From Glaciecola sp. 33A (GTDB lineage: Bacteria > Pseudomonadota > Gammaproteobacteria > Enterobacterales > Alteromonadaceae): DNA of 64,000 bases. The stretch is taken from contig NZ_PJAR01000038.1 of the NCBI RefSeq assembly GCF_002836745.1, positions 1 through 64,000 of the forward strand, in the 5' to 3' direction. Each line of letters opens with the position of its first letter. Position 1 is the first letter of the stretch. A program made the translations under genes and the position numbers. This document shows, piece after piece, positions 31,139 to 40,047 of the stretch. The notes beneath the pieces were generated by a model, which saw only the letters and a list, made by a program, of their open reading frames with translations, did not search any database and was not told the origin of the DNA.

Positions 31139-32845
31139 TTAGATAAATTGCGTCACAAATGCCAATACTACGAGCACAACAAAACCGATTGCCATGCGCA
31201 ATGTCAATGTAGCAGCGTTGGCGTCGCTACCTCGTTTCATTACCGGTATTGCATTAACTGCGCTTGCCGCAAATCCAACAAAAGTGACTTTGAGCTTGGC
31301 AGCCAGTTTAGCTAAGCTAAGCCCCGCATCGGGCATTGCTTTTCTGTATATCCACTCAAAATCTACGTTGACTGATTTCAACTCGGGTGGGTAAAGTCCT
31401 TGCTTATTAAGCCAAACAAAGGCTAAAGCTGAGAAAAACAATAATTGTAATTGGGTTAACGTATGAGTTAAATCGTAAGGAACATACTGTTTTTCCATAT
31501 CCCAAGGTAACATTTGATATAGAAATTCTGGGTAAGTACCGACTAGAATACACATGAATGCAGCGATGCCCATTGCGACCAACATGTTTGTAGGTGCTTC
31601 TTTGGGGCGTAAACCTGAATCGTGTGCAAAAAAAGCAAAGAAAGGAATTTTAATGCCAGCGTGGTGGAATACACCTGCTGACGCAAATAATAGCATTAAC
31701 CACAAATATTCATGACCGTCTTCAATCATCGCTGCCATGACCATACTCTTGCTTACAAAACCACTAAACAACGGGAAGGCAGAAATAGACGCTGCGCCGA
31801 TAATACAGAAAATAGTGGTTTTGGGCATCGTTTTGTATAAGCCACCCAAGTTTGACCCATTAACATGCCCAACCCGATGCAATACTGCGCCCATTGTCAT
31901 AAACAACAAGCCTTTGAATATAACATCATTAAATGCGTGAGCAACGGTACCGTTAAGCGCTAAGGCGGTACCTATGCCAATACCGCAGACCATAAACCCG
32001 AGCTGGTTTATTAAACTATACGCCAATACCTTGCGTAGATCATTCTCAATAACGGCATAAAATATAGGAAAGCAAGTCATTGCTGCACCAATATAAACCA
32101 ATAGGTCCTCACCTGGAAAGGTTCTTGCAAGCATGTAAATAGCAACTTTAGTGGTAAATGCCGATAAGAAAACAGTACCTGTAGGAGTGGCCTCAGGATA
32201 AGCATCAGTTAACCATGAATGCATGAAAGGAAAGGCCGCTTTAATACCAAACGCAATCAGGAATAACCAAGATGCCATTGAGCCCAAACCGATATAACCG
32301 ATTTCTGTAGAGCCGGTTTGTTGAAAATAGCTAATCGCACCAATTAGCAATAATACGCCTGACAGCACTTGGATAATTAAATAGCGTATACCTGCAGTTT
32401 TAGACGCTTGGGTTCTGCGAGCAAAAACCAAAAATGCAGATGTAACAGCGAGTAATTCCCAAAAAATAAATAAGGTAATAAAGTCACCGGCGAACACCGC
32501 ACCTATGGCACTACCGGCATACAGTAAGCCTGCGACTATTTGTACTCGGTCTTTTACGTGCAATGCGTAAATAAGACAGATAAAACACGCCAAGTGAAAG
32601 AGATAAGCAAATAATAAACTCAGTTTCGAATCTTGATCACTGACTTCAACACCGACATCCATAATTTGCAGTGTGAACGTGTGTAGTTGAATACTAATTG
32701 GCGTTAGTTGGTCAGCGTTTAAGTAAATTAAGACACCATTGACTAGTGGCACTAAAACTAGCAGATAGCGCCACCTTATCGGGGCAACAGCGGCAAATAA
32801 AGCGGCTAAGAAAAACGGTAAAAAAGCAGGGATAGCATAACTCAT
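31139..32845 (-). CDS. Mrp-type antiporter subunit D-like (third antiporter-like subunit)
   Basis: 568 residues, a polytopic proton-translocating subunit (Proton_antipo_M) with about 14 helices plus a C-terminal extension. The conserved helix-5 Glu is in FIFWELLAVTSAFLVF, and the helix-7/8 stretch FGIKAAFPFMHSWLTDAY carries the key Lys. It is MrpD/NuoN-like rather than MrpA-like. It is the last gene of the operon and its ATG shares a base with the stop of the preceding 127-residue gene (32845). It presumably provides an extra ion channel in the Mrp complex. Confidence 0.85.
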   Translation of the reverse strand: MSYAIPAFLPFFLAALFAAVAPIRWRYLLVLVPLVNGVLIYLNADQLTPISIQLHTFTLQIMDVGVEVSDQDSKLSLLFAYLFHLACFICLIYALHVKDRVQIVAGLLYAGSAIGAVFAGDFITLFIFWELLAVTSAFLVFARRTQASKTAGIRYLIIQVLSGVLLLIGAISYFQQTGSTEIGYIGLGSMASWLFLIAFGIKAAFPFMHSWLTDAYPEATPTGTVFLSAFTTKVAIYMLARTFPGEDLLVYIGAAMTCFPIFYAVIENDLRKVLAYSLINQLGFMVCGIGIGTALALNGTVAHAFNDVIFKGLLFMTMGAVLHRVGHVNGSNLGGLYKTMPKTTIFCIIGAASISAFPLFSGFVSKSMVMAAMIEDGHEYLWLMLLFASAGVFHHAGIKIPFFAFFAHDSGLRPKEAPTNMLVAMGIAAFMCILVGTYPEFLYQMLPWDMEKQYVPYDLTHTLTQLQLLFFSALAFVWLNKQGLYPPELKSVNVDFEWIYRKAMPDAGLSLAKLAAKLKVTFVGFAASAVNAIPVMKRGSDANAATLTLRMAIGFVVLVVLAFVTQFI

Positions 32846-33228
32846 TAATGCGATTCCTTATTGGAACTACTAGCGGTGCTGTTATCAGTACTATTATCAG
32901 TACTATTATCAGTACTATGCTCGACATCAACCCGCGGTACTATTTGTTCTACCTCATCTTCGCGCTTGTCGTAATAATGTTCATCACGCATAACCAATAA
33001 TCGCATTCCTTTTGCAATAACAACAAGCACAACACAGGCAATAAAGCCATAGAGGGCATAAAATGCAGGGATCTCTTCAAACGATACATAGATGTGTCGA
33101 TGAACAATAAAGTCAGCAACGACTAATAAAATACATATTGCATAAAATATCCGAATTATCCAAGTGACATTTTTAGGGTTATCGAAAAATGGGATTTTTT
33201 GTTCTGTGTTAGTTGTTTCAATCTTCAT
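32845..33228 (-). CDS. Small membrane protein inside the Mrp operon
   Basis: 127 residues with two hydrophobic segments (about 23-43 and 57-77), a charged loop rich in His/Glu/Asp, and a low-complexity tail of STDN repeats encoded by three perfect 12-bp repeats at 32882-32917. No family recognised. Tight placement between two antiporter subunits (nine-base gap on one side, shared base on the other) suggests an accessory subunit of this Mrp variant. The variable tail is probably not essential. Confidence 0.7.
   Translation of the reverse strand: MKIETTNTEQKIPFFDNPKNVTWIIRIFYAICILLVVADFIVHRHIYVSFEEIPAFYALYGFIACVVLVVIAKGMRLLVMRDEHYYDKREDEVEQIVPRVDVEHSTDNSTDNSTDNSTASSSNKESH
32882..32917 (-). repeat. 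Coding 12-bp repeat, three copies
   Basis: Three perfect copies of TTATCAGTACTA (plus-strand reading), encoding STDN units in the tail of the small Mrp-operon protein. In frame, so copy-number change would not disrupt the gene. Confidence 0.9.
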
Positions 33229-33237
33229 TTCGATACC

Positions 33238-34755
33238 TTAAAAATTTGCTAGTGTTAATGAAAGTCGATAAAACACTTGTGGATCAAAGAACAAATAAAT
33301 TGTCATGAATGTTGGGATCGCCATACCCATTAAGCAGGCAAGAGGGGCTTCTTTAACTACTCCACCGTGCTCGTTCTCAGTACCATGGTTAAGCGGTTTG
33401 TTGAAAAACGCAGTCATCGGAATACTTAGTAAATAGTAAATATTTAGCAATGAACTCACTGTTAATCCAATCAGTACAGCCCAATATGTGGCTTGCGGAC
33501 CTTGAAAATTAAGGCCACCTGATATCAAATACCACTTGCTCCACATACCGCCAAAAAAAGGTAGACCAATAATACTTAGGGTGCCTATTGTAAATACAAT
33601 AAACGTGAACGGCATAACGCGGCCTAAACCGGCTAATTCACTAACGTATTTTTTATGACTTGCAACAAGAATTGCGCCGGCTGCAAAAAATAAGGCTATT
33701 TTCGCAAAGGCATGCATCGCGATATGCATAGTGCCGCCTAATATACCCGCCTCATTTGCCAATAATGCACCTAAAATAATGTAACTTAATTGGCTTATTG
33801 TCGAATAGGCTAAACGTTCTTTTAAATTATCCTTTGTTAAGGCAATAAATGATGCAAGGACAATGGTGACCAAGGGTATCCAAATGAGCCAATGGTTGGC
33901 ACCAGATTCAGTAATAAAGTCGGTTCCAAAAATGAATACCACGACTTTCATTACTGAGAATACGCCAGCCTTAACGACCGCTACCGCGTGCAACAGGGCA
34001 CTTACCGGGGTTGGCGCAACCATTGCTGCGGGCAACCATTTGTGTAGAGGCATTAAACCCGCTTTACTGATACCAAAGAGAAACAGCAGTAAAAGTGGTG
34101 CAGCCCAAATCATATCGAGATTATCGGCTAGAATACCGCCTTCTTGGAACGTCAGTGTGCCTGAAACAAACCACACAATGACCATTGCGGGAAGGAAAAA
34201 TAAGATGGATGAACCCATTAACACCAGAATGTAAGTTTTTCCGCCTTTTCTGGCCTCTCGGGTACCCTCATGAGTCACTAGTGGATAAGTTGATACGGTT
34301 AAGATTTCGTAGAATAAAAATAAAGTAAATAGGTTATCTGAATAGGCTACAGCCATAACGCCAGCAATAGCGACAGCAAATAAGATATAAAAACGTGTTT
34401 GGTATTTTTCATTGTGTGCGCGCATATATCCAATTGAATAGATGGATGTGGCAATCCATAAACCACTAGCAACTAACGCAAATAAGCTTCCAAAAGCCGT
34501 TGCAGAGAAGGCAATTGACAAACCTTTAATAGGTTCTGCAAAGGTAAACCTAGACGCCGCCACGTCTTTGGCATGATCGAGGTCAAGACTGAGGTAGATA
34601 TCAATGTTTATAATAAACAGAATGATGGCAGTCACAATAGTAACTGTTTCGCGCAGGTTAATATGCTTATCTAATCGGGATATGATGAGTGCCCCAATAA
34701 TGGGGACAATCATCGACAGAATTAATAAATGCGTTAAAGCTAATTGGGTCATCAT
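33238..34755 (-). CDS. Mrp antiporter subunit, MrpA/NuoL-like
   Basis: 505 residues with about 14 membrane helices. HKWLPAAMVAPTPVSALLHAVAVVKAGVF is the MrpA/NuoL-type signature (split here: HKWLPAAMVAP, then TPVSALLHA). The conserved helix-5 Glu appears in FLFYEILTVSTYPLV. It corresponds to the N-terminal part of MrpA, while the C-terminal MbhD/MbhE-like part is encoded separately by the 186-residue gene at 37019-37579. It lies five bases after the MrpD gene, so translation is probably coupled. Confidence 0.88.
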   Translation of the reverse strand: MMTQLALTHLLILSMIVPIIGALIISRLDKHINLRETVTIVTAIILFIINIDIYLSLDLDHAKDVAASRFTFAEPIKGLSIAFSATAFGSLFALVASGLWIATSIYSIGYMRAHNEKYQTRFYILFAVAIAGVMAVAYSDNLFTLFLFYEILTVSTYPLVTHEGTREARKGGKTYILVLMGSSILFFLPAMVIVWFVSGTLTFQEGGILADNLDMIWAAPLLLLFLFGISKAGLMPLHKWLPAAMVAPTPVSALLHAVAVVKAGVFSVMKVVVFIFGTDFITESGANHWLIWIPLVTIVLASFIALTKDNLKERLAYSTISQLSYIILGALLANEAGILGGTMHIAMHAFAKIALFFAAGAILVASHKKYVSELAGLGRVMPFTFIVFTIGTLSIIGLPFFGGMWSKWYLISGGLNFQGPQATYWAVLIGLTVSSLLNIYYLLSIPMTAFFNKPLNHGTENEHGGVVKEAPLACLMGMAIPTFMTIYLFFDPQVFYRLSLTLANF

Positions 34756-34760
34756 TATTC

Positions 34761-36251
34761 CTATTGCTTCAACATTGCGGCGGCAGCAGATGAGGCAGCC
34801 TCAAAAGATAATTCGGTATTTAAGCCAAAAAATATACATAAAAGAGCGCCAATCCACAGGGCGCTCGACATGGTTCTTGGCGTTTTAGCAATTGCCGAGT
34901 CACCGCTTGGCACATCTTGTATACGCACTTTACGTTTACTTCTGAAATACAAGTTTTCAACTATTTTCCAGACATAGCCAATAGCCAGTGCTGACCCCAG
35001 AACAATGGTGATAACAACAATCCACATGCCTTTTTCAACCGCAGCCTCGAGTAAGTACCATTTTGTAACGAACCCGACCGTACCAGGAACACCAATTAGA
35101 CTGAGTCCTGCCAACGTAATAGCCGCGAATGTCCACGGCATGTCTTTGCCCAAGCCTCTTAAATTACCCAATTCAGTCGTGTTTGTTCTATATAAGATGA
35201 TACCTGCACCAATAAATAAAGTTGATTTGATCAGCGCATGATTGAACAAGTGTAAAATAGCGGCGGTTAACCCCAGTTGGTTTACAAGTGAAAAACCAAT
35301 CACAATATAGCCAATTTGTGCAACACTCGAAAATGCTAAAAGCCGTTTCATTTCAGTTTGTTGCCATGCGCGATATGAGCCATAGATAACCGCGACACAG
35401 CCCAGTGATAGCATAATTTGTGGCAACAACATGTCAACCCAGTAGTCGATAGGATAGAGATCGAACAGGATACGAAGTAGCACGTAAATTGACACCTTCG
35501 TTGCGGTAGCAGATAAGAATATGCCCACCGTTGAAGGAGCTTGGCTATATGCGTTGGGCAACCAGCTATGCAGCGGGAATATTGCCGCTTTTAAGGCGAT
35601 ACCCATGATCATGAAGATAAGTGCGGTTTCAACTAATTGCATATCTTTAAACGTATCGAATCTATTCGCGATATCAGCGGTGTTTAGGCTTCCAGAAGCA
35701 GCGAATAAAAAGCCCACGCCAATTAGGAAAAATGTTGCGCCAATAGTACCTAATATTAAATATGAAAACGCAGCGGTGAGTGCTTTTCTATTTTTGCCCA
35801 TACTGATAAGTGCATAGGAAGATAGCGACGAAATTTCTAAGAAGACAAATAGATTAAATATATCACCCGTTAATGCAATACCTAAGAGGCCTAATAAGCA
35901 CAACTGAAATGCCGCATAGAACAATGGGATCATCTTTTCTTCAATTTCATCTGGCACACTACGGTAAGCGAATAAGCAAGAAAGGCAGCCTATTGCGCTC
36001 ACAATAAGAGCAACAAATGCATTCAATGAATCAATTTTGTATTCGATCCCCCAAGGCGGACGCCAACCACCTAATTCATAAATAACGTGGCTACCATCAA
36101 TTACTTCGTAAAGAATGTAGCAAGAAATTCCGAGTGATATTAAACAAACAATGAGCGTTAATAACCACGTCACTTTCTCAGATGGTATTAATGCTGTTAT
36201 TGGTGCGACCATCAAAGGGATGACAATCAATAAGATGGTAAGTTGTTCCAT
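34761..36251 (-). CDS. mrpD: Na+/H+ antiporter subunit D (MrpD/MnhD)
   Basis: 496 residues, about 14 helices, Proton_antipo_M family. The helix-5 Glu is in LFVFLEISSLSSYALIS and the helix-7 Lys in IALKAAIFPLHSWLPNAYSQ. This is the canonical MrpD, next to MrpC as in all Mrp operons, and its start codon shares one base with the mrpC stop at 36251. With MrpA it forms the ion-translocating core in the inner membrane. Confidence 0.93.
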   Translation of the reverse strand: MEQLTILLIVIPLMVAPITALIPSEKVTWLLTLIVCLISLGISCYILYEVIDGSHVIYELGGWRPPWGIEYKIDSLNAFVALIVSAIGCLSCLFAYRSVPDEIEEKMIPLFYAAFQLCLLGLLGIALTGDIFNLFVFLEISSLSSYALISMGKNRKALTAAFSYLILGTIGATFFLIGVGFLFAASGSLNTADIANRFDTFKDMQLVETALIFMIMGIALKAAIFPLHSWLPNAYSQAPSTVGIFLSATATKVSIYVLLRILFDLYPIDYWVDMLLPQIMLSLGCVAVIYGSYRAWQQTEMKRLLAFSSVAQIGYIVIGFSLVNQLGLTAAILHLFNHALIKSTLFIGAGIILYRTNTTELGNLRGLGKDMPWTFAAITLAGLSLIGVPGTVGFVTKWYLLEAAVEKGMWIVVITIVLGSALAIGYVWKIVENLYFRSKRKVRIQDVPSGDSAIAKTPRTMSSALWIGALLCIFFGLNTELSFEAASSAAAAMLKQ

Positions 36252-36610
36252 TATTCTTTTTCATCCATAGCCGAAATCTCATTTTCTTCGACGGAGTTAT
36301 AAGCTTCTTTTATGCGGATAACCAATGCGAATCCCAATGCCGTTGTGGCAACACCAACAACGATTGCGGTAAGCATGAGAACTTGTGGAAGCGGGTTGGA
36401 ATAGAGACTGTATTTTTCGCTAATAATAGGCACAGTACCTCCTGTTACTTTACCTAAACTGACATAAAATAAAATAACGGCTGTTTGAAACATCGATAAT
36501 CCAGCTAATTTTTTAATCAGATTCGAGCGGCTCATCAAGGTATAAAGGCCGACCATCATAATCGCAACAATTAACCAATAGTTAATATGTCCAATAATGT
36601 ACTCAATCAT
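36251..36610 (-). CDS. mrpC: Na+/H+ antiporter subunit C (MrpC/MnhC)
   Basis: 119 residues, NuoK-like, with three membrane helices (about 10-28, 34-52, 75-100). VLMLTAIVVGVATTALGFALVIRI is the typical last helix with the following basic end (split: VLMLTAIVVGVATTA, LGFALVIRI). The start overlaps the mrpB stop by four bases (ATGA type), pointing to translational coupling. Confidence 0.93.
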   Translation of the reverse strand: MIEYIIGHINYWLIVAIMMVGLYTLMSRSNLIKKLAGLSMFQTAVILFYVSLGKVTGGTVPIISEKYSLYSNPLPQVLMLTAIVVGVATTALGFALVIRIKEAYNSVEENEISAMDEKE

Positions 36611-37029
36611 TCTGGTGCAACCCTTCTTGCAAAAGTGAAAAACAACAGCACCATAACTGACGCTACCGTGATGCCCACACCAAGTTCGATAATAATAATA
36701 CCTAGATGTTGTCCAGCAACCGGCGTGCTGCCTAAAACGCTGTAATTCAGAAAGTTACCGCCAAGTATCATTGAAGCAACACCAACACCACCATAAATGA
36801 GTACACCTAAACTGGCACCAATGCGCAGTATATATTCGGGAATAAGTTGTAGAGCCGCATCAAGACCATAAGTGAGTGAATATAACAAAATTGCGGAGCT
36901 AAATATTACGCCCGCTTGGAAACCGCCTCCAGGGCTATAATCACCGTGAAATTGCACATAAAGTGCAAACAGGATAATGATGGGAGACAGCCATTTAGTA
37001 ATAACTCTTAAAATCAGATCATTTGCCAT
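36607..37029 (-). CDS. mrpB: Na+/H+ antiporter subunit B (MrpB/MnhB)
   Basis: 140 residues, four membrane helices. FALYVQFHGDYSPGGGFQAG is the family signature (HGH/D-x-SPGGGFQ-G). It overlaps the preceding 186-residue gene by 11 bases. Structural subunit of the Mrp membrane complex. Confidence 0.93.
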   Translation of the reverse strand: MANDLILRVITKWLSPIIILFALYVQFHGDYSPGGGFQAGVIFSSAILLYSLTYGLDAALQLIPEYILRIGASLGVLIYGGVGVASMILGGNFLNYSVLGSTPVAGQHLGIIIIELGVGITVASVMVLLFFTFARRVAPE

Positions 37030-37579
37030 TGGATACCTTTCTTATTCTTATTTTTTTTCTTGAACCTAGCAGCATAAGAACGCCAATGCCTGCAGTAAGC
37101 ACAACTGTTACCTCGCCTAAAGTATCAAAGCCGCGGTAACTCGCTAAAACGGCAGTGACGAGATTTGGTACACCGGTTTCTTCTTTTCCTTTTCCAATAT
37201 ATCGCGCGGCAACTTGAGTATGTGGTGCACTTTCAACTTCACCTAGTTCTGCAATGTCATGTGTACCATAAATAAGAAGTCCCCCCATTAGCACGCATAT
37301 GATAAGCGGTGCTGTTCGAGATTTTTGTGTGGAGATGAGTTCGTGGCCATCTTTGATTGAAGCTAAAGTGACCAACATGAGAACGGTCGATATACCGGTT
37401 CCAACAGCAGCCTCAGTAAAAGCCACGTCGGGTGCATCTAAAACGACAAAAAGGCCCGCAACTAACAAGCTGTATAAACCAAATAACATTGCCATTGCAA
37501 ACAAGTGACGAGTTTTTAAGACGGCTAAAGCCATGACCAAAAGAAAAACGAGGAGAACTAAATTGACGACTAGGCTCAT
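37019..37579 (-). CDS. MbhD/MbhE-like subunit (C-terminal part of MrpA as separate gene)
   Basis: 186 residues. The N-terminal half matches the DUF4040/MbhD fold (YSLLVAGLFVVLDAPDVAFTEAAVG). The C-terminal half matches MbhE (VLASYRGFDTLGEVTVVLTA), which in group 1 Mrp systems is fused to MrpA. Its separation from the MrpA-like N domain is typical of group 2 or archaeal-like Mrp clusters. It overlaps mrpG by four bases. Confidence 0.88.
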   Translation of the reverse strand: MSLVVNLVLLVFLLVMALAVLKTRHLFAMAMLFGLYSLLVAGLFVVLDAPDVAFTEAAVGTGISTVLMLVTLASIKDGHELISTQKSRTAPLIICVLMGGLLIYGTHDIAELGEVESAPHTQVAARYIGKGKEETGVPNLVTAVLASYRGFDTLGEVTVVLTAGIGVLMLLGSRKKIRIRKVSNGK

Positions 37580-37908
37580 TTATTTTCCTTATCTGTTTTG
37601 AAACTACTGATATGTATTTTTTGATTATGCATCAAGCCCCATCGCCATGCGTTATTTGCCAGTGCATAGGATGAAACCGGACTGGTAAACAGAAGGAACA
37701 AAAAGATTAAAACAAGTTTGGCAATGACGTTAACTGAGTCGGCATGACATGCTAGCCCTGACAAAATTAAGAACGAGCATAGCGTGTCGGTTATCCCAAC
37801 AGCATGTAATCTAGCATACATATCAGGTAGACGGATCAAGCCGAATGCGCCGACAAGTCCAAGAAAGCAGCCCAAGCCAATGAGCACAAAGCCAACGATT
37901 TCAAGCAT
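37576..37908 (-). CDS. mrpG: Na+/H+ antiporter subunit G (MrpG/MnhG)
   Basis: 110 residues, three helices. GLIRLPDMYARLHAVGITDTL is the MrpG signature (shown here split: GLIRLPDMYARLHA, GITDTL). The C-terminal helix carries FTSPVSSYALANNAWR. It overlaps mrpF by eight bases and the next gene by four. Confidence 0.93.
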   Translation of the reverse strand: MLEIVGFVLIGLGCFLGLVGAFGLIRLPDMYARLHAVGITDTLCSFLILSGLACHADSVNVIAKLVLIFLFLLFTSPVSSYALANNAWRWGLMHNQKIHISSFKTDKENK

Positions 37909-38260
37909 CTTGGTCTCCTTTTTGTTTATCTATTGAATTTTCGTCGCTACTTTCTTCATCACCTATACTCATTCCTTTTTCGATTACGCTATTGTTAGCA
38001 AAGAATTTACCTCTTTCCACCAATCTTAAGGCAGCAATAACACCGACAAAGTTAAGCAAAGAATAAAGTAAGGAAATATCTAGTAAATCATGGCGTCCTG
38101 TAAAAAAGGCAAAAATAGCCACTAGTAACACGGCTTTTGTGCCAAATAAATTGATCGCCAAAATACGGTCGAACACACTTGGGCCTAATAATGCTCTGCA
38201 AACGCCTAACGCCATTGCAATAAGTATGGCCAATGCTGCAACGAGGTAATAATCCGTCAT
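37901..38260 (-). CDS. mrpF: Na+/H+ antiporter subunit F (MrpF/MnhF)
   Basis: 119 residues with three helices. RALLGPSVFDRILAINLFGT is the family signature, and the hydrophobic core is followed by a charged, Ser/Asp/Glu-rich tail of about 35 residues that is longer than usual. It overlaps mrpE by four bases. MrpF has been linked to cation and bile-salt efflux in other bacteria. Confidence 0.92.
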   Translation of the reverse strand: MTDYYLVAALAILIAMALGVCRALLGPSVFDRILAINLFGTKAVLLVAIFAFFTGRHDLLDISLLYSLLNFVGVIAALRLVERGKFFANNSVIEKGMSIGDEESSDENSIDKQKGDQDA

Positions 38261-38751
38261 TGGTTAATATTCTCTATCGTTTTTACCTGATATTGCTTTG
38301 GCATGATATTCAAAATATCACCTTGGGCGAGGTCTTGAGCTCCTTGCTCACTGATTGTGTGCACCAAGAGCGTAGTGTCTGACAGAACTATGCTGGCTGA
38401 ACCGGGAGTGAGTGTGATTGCATTGGCGTAAAGTACTTTTGCAACGTCGTTGTCGAAAGGAACTTCGATAGTAATAAAAGTCGATTGTACTGGCCTTATA
38501 CCAAGCACTCTGAGTGTAACATCATAATTTGATAGCACAATTTTATAGAACAATTGGCAGAGAAATTTACCTAAGCTAATCGTTACGAAAAATGTGTACT
38601 GCTCTTGATCTATTCGCAACATGCGTTTTGTCAACCACAGAGAAATAAGAACAGATATAACCCCAAAAGATAGCATCAGGGGTTCGTAGATGCCTGACAA
38701 CAACAACCAAACGATGACTAATATCACGCCTAGTCTAAATAAATGACTCAA
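38257..38751 (-). CDS. mrpE: Na+/H+ antiporter subunit E (MrpE/MnhE)
   Basis: 164 residues: two N-terminal helices (about 7-25 and 27-42), then a cytoplasmic domain with the family stretch YANAITLTPGSASIVLSDTTLLVHTI. It is the first gene of the Mrp operon (E-F-G-MbhDE-B-C-D-A'-x-D'). The promoter must lie in the 220-base gap shared with the divergent MAPEG gene. Confidence 0.92.
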   Translation of the reverse strand: MSHLFRLGVILVIVWLLLSGIYEPLMLSFGVISVLISLWLTKRMLRIDQEQYTFFVTISLGKFLCQLFYKIVLSNYDVTLRVLGIRPVQSTFITIEVPFDNDVAKVLYANAITLTPGSASIVLSDTTLLVHTISEQGAQDLAQGDILNIMPKQYQVKTIENINQ

Positions 38752-38971
38752 ATCTTATCTCCTAGCACTGCAAAGTATATGGGGTTGTAAAAACAGAAAA
38801 TGACAAACGGTCATAAAGCTAGGTGTTTATTTGCTTACCGCGTTAATTTAACAATTCGTTAACGTTAATACAACAAGTGAAGTTAAGTTGTTACTATTTT
38901 TTATTTTAATTTAATACTAACCATTATTCGATTCGTTACACTCACTATAAACTAACTGAAGAAAATACTAA
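38752..38971. promoter_or_regulatory. Divergent promoter region, Mrp operon and MAPEG gene
   Basis: 220 AT-rich bases between divergent genes; it has to drive both. TTAACAATTCGTTAACGTTAAT near 38846-38870 is palindrome-rich (split: TTAACAATTC, GTTAACGTTAAT), but no specific regulator can be assigned. Confidence 0.3.
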
Positions 38972-39370
38972 ATGAATTTAATTATTGCCGGATTGTATAG
39001 TGGGCTTCTAGGCCTCGTTTTTATTGCTTTGTCTATTCAAGTTATTAACATTAGAAGGAAGCATTTAGTTAGTTTAGGTGATGGAGAAATAGACGATTTG
39101 CAAAAAGCGATAAGAGCTCATGCCAACTTCAGTGAGTACACACCAATTTGTTTGATTCTTTTGTTAATAGCAGAAATAACTTCAAATGCTGATGTTTTTT
39201 TGCACGTTTGCGGTGTGGTACTGTTGTTAGCACGTATTATGCACGCCCACGGCTTGATTACAAAATCAGGCGCAAGTTGGGGACGTATTAGCGGTACCTT
39301 AGGTACTTTTGCCGTGCTAATTGGATTGTCTTTGTGGAACTTGTATATCGTCGCGGCTAGAGTAATTTAG
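38972..39370 (+). CDS. MAPEG-family membrane protein
   Basis: 132 residues with four predicted helices. RAHANFSEYTPICLILLLIAE is the MAPEG signature (split: RAHANFSEYTPI, CLILLLIAE), followed by ARIMHAHGLI. The family includes microsomal glutathione S-transferases and eicosanoid enzymes; bacterial members are presumed glutathione-dependent detoxification enzymes of the inner membrane. It is transcribed alone, divergent from the Mrp operon. Confidence 0.9.
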   Translation: MNLIIAGLYSGLLGLVFIALSIQVINIRRKHLVSLGDGEIDDLQKAIRAHANFSEYTPICLILLLIAEITSNADVFLHVCGVVLLLARIMHAHGLITKSGASWGRISGTLGTFAVLIGLSLWNLYIVAARVI

Positions 39371-39391
39371 AGCAGAAATATAATCTTCTAT

Positions 39392-39420
39392 AAACAAAAA
39401 GACCACTGCAAATGCGGTGG
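39392..39420 (-). terminator. Terminator of ibpA (minus strand)
   Basis: On the minus strand, CCACCGC-ATTT-GCAGTGG forms a 7-bp stem with one G-T pair, followed by TCTTTTTGTTT. It lies between the convergent MAPEG and ibpA genes, about 90 bases past the ibpA stop. Confidence 0.7.
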
Positions 39421-39509
39421 CCAAAGGGAACTAACTGTTGTTTACCTTAACGTTAAGCTTCAAAGTTAGGGAATTCTTTGACTCTCTAGTTAAGGCATAC
39501 GTGTACTGT

Positions 39510-39950
39510 TTACTTATTTTCAATAACCTGACTGCCTATTTCGATCCGTCTTGGCTTTTTAGCTTCAGGGACAACCCTTTCAAGATCCACATGCAATAAA
39601 CCATTTTCCAAATCGGCGGTTAGCACTTTAACATTGTCACCAAGTTGAAATTTGCGTTCAAAATTTCTTTCTGAAATGCCTTTATGCAGAAATTTACGGC
39701 TCTCATCAGGCGTTTGTTCTTTGCTGCCGCTAATAATGAGTGTATTTTCCACAACTTCAATAACTACATTTTCTTTCGCGAAGCCAGCAACAGCCATTGT
39801 AATTCTGTACTTGTCATCTTCAAGTAATTCGATATTGTAGGGAGGGTAAGTGTTTTGTTTCTCATTCCTTGCTGCAGCATCAATGATAGATGCCAAATGG
39901 TCTGAACCAATGAATGAACGGTATAGTGGAGATAGATCGATAGTACGCAT
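39510..39950 (-). CDS. ibpA: Small heat-shock protein, IbpA type
   Basis: 146 residues from the ATG at 39950; the ATG at 39956 is too close to the AAGGA (39958-39962). The start MRTIDLSPLYRSFIGSDHL closely resembles E. coli IbpA. The alpha-crystallin domain runs from about 36 to 128 (YRITMAVAGFAKENVVIEV, the NGLLHVDLERVVPE strand). The C-terminal IEI motif (RRIEIG) is the oligomerisation anchor. It holds unfolding proteins for DnaK/ClpB. Expression is likely heat-induced twice over, through a sigma32-like promoter and an RNA thermometer that hides the ribosome-binding site. Confidence 0.95.
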   Translation of the reverse strand: MRTIDLSPLYRSFIGSDHLASIIDAAARNEKQNTYPPYNIELLEDDKYRITMAVAGFAKENVVIEVVENTLIISGSKEQTPDESRKFLHKGISERNFERKFQLGDNVKVLTADLENGLLHVDLERVVPEAKKPRRIEIGSQVIENK

Positions 39951-39954
39951 GGTC

Positions 39955-39979
39955 ATATCCTTTTACTTTTAAGCAATAT
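39955..39979 (-). promoter_or_regulatory. ROSE-like RNA thermometer hairpin of ibpA
   Basis: On the minus strand ATATTGCTT (39979-39971) faces AAGGATAT (39962-39955). With one G bulged out, eight pairs form (ATAT, U-G, C-G, U-A, U-A), covering the AAGGA ribosome-binding site. The UUGCU anti-Shine-Dalgarno with a bulged G is the hallmark of ROSE elements, which melt on heating. Confidence 0.75.
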
Positions 39980-40047
39980 GTTTTAATTTCAATGCCCCGA
40001 TAATACGGCGGCGGTTTTTGTGGACCCTTTCGGCGTCCAAGTACTGT

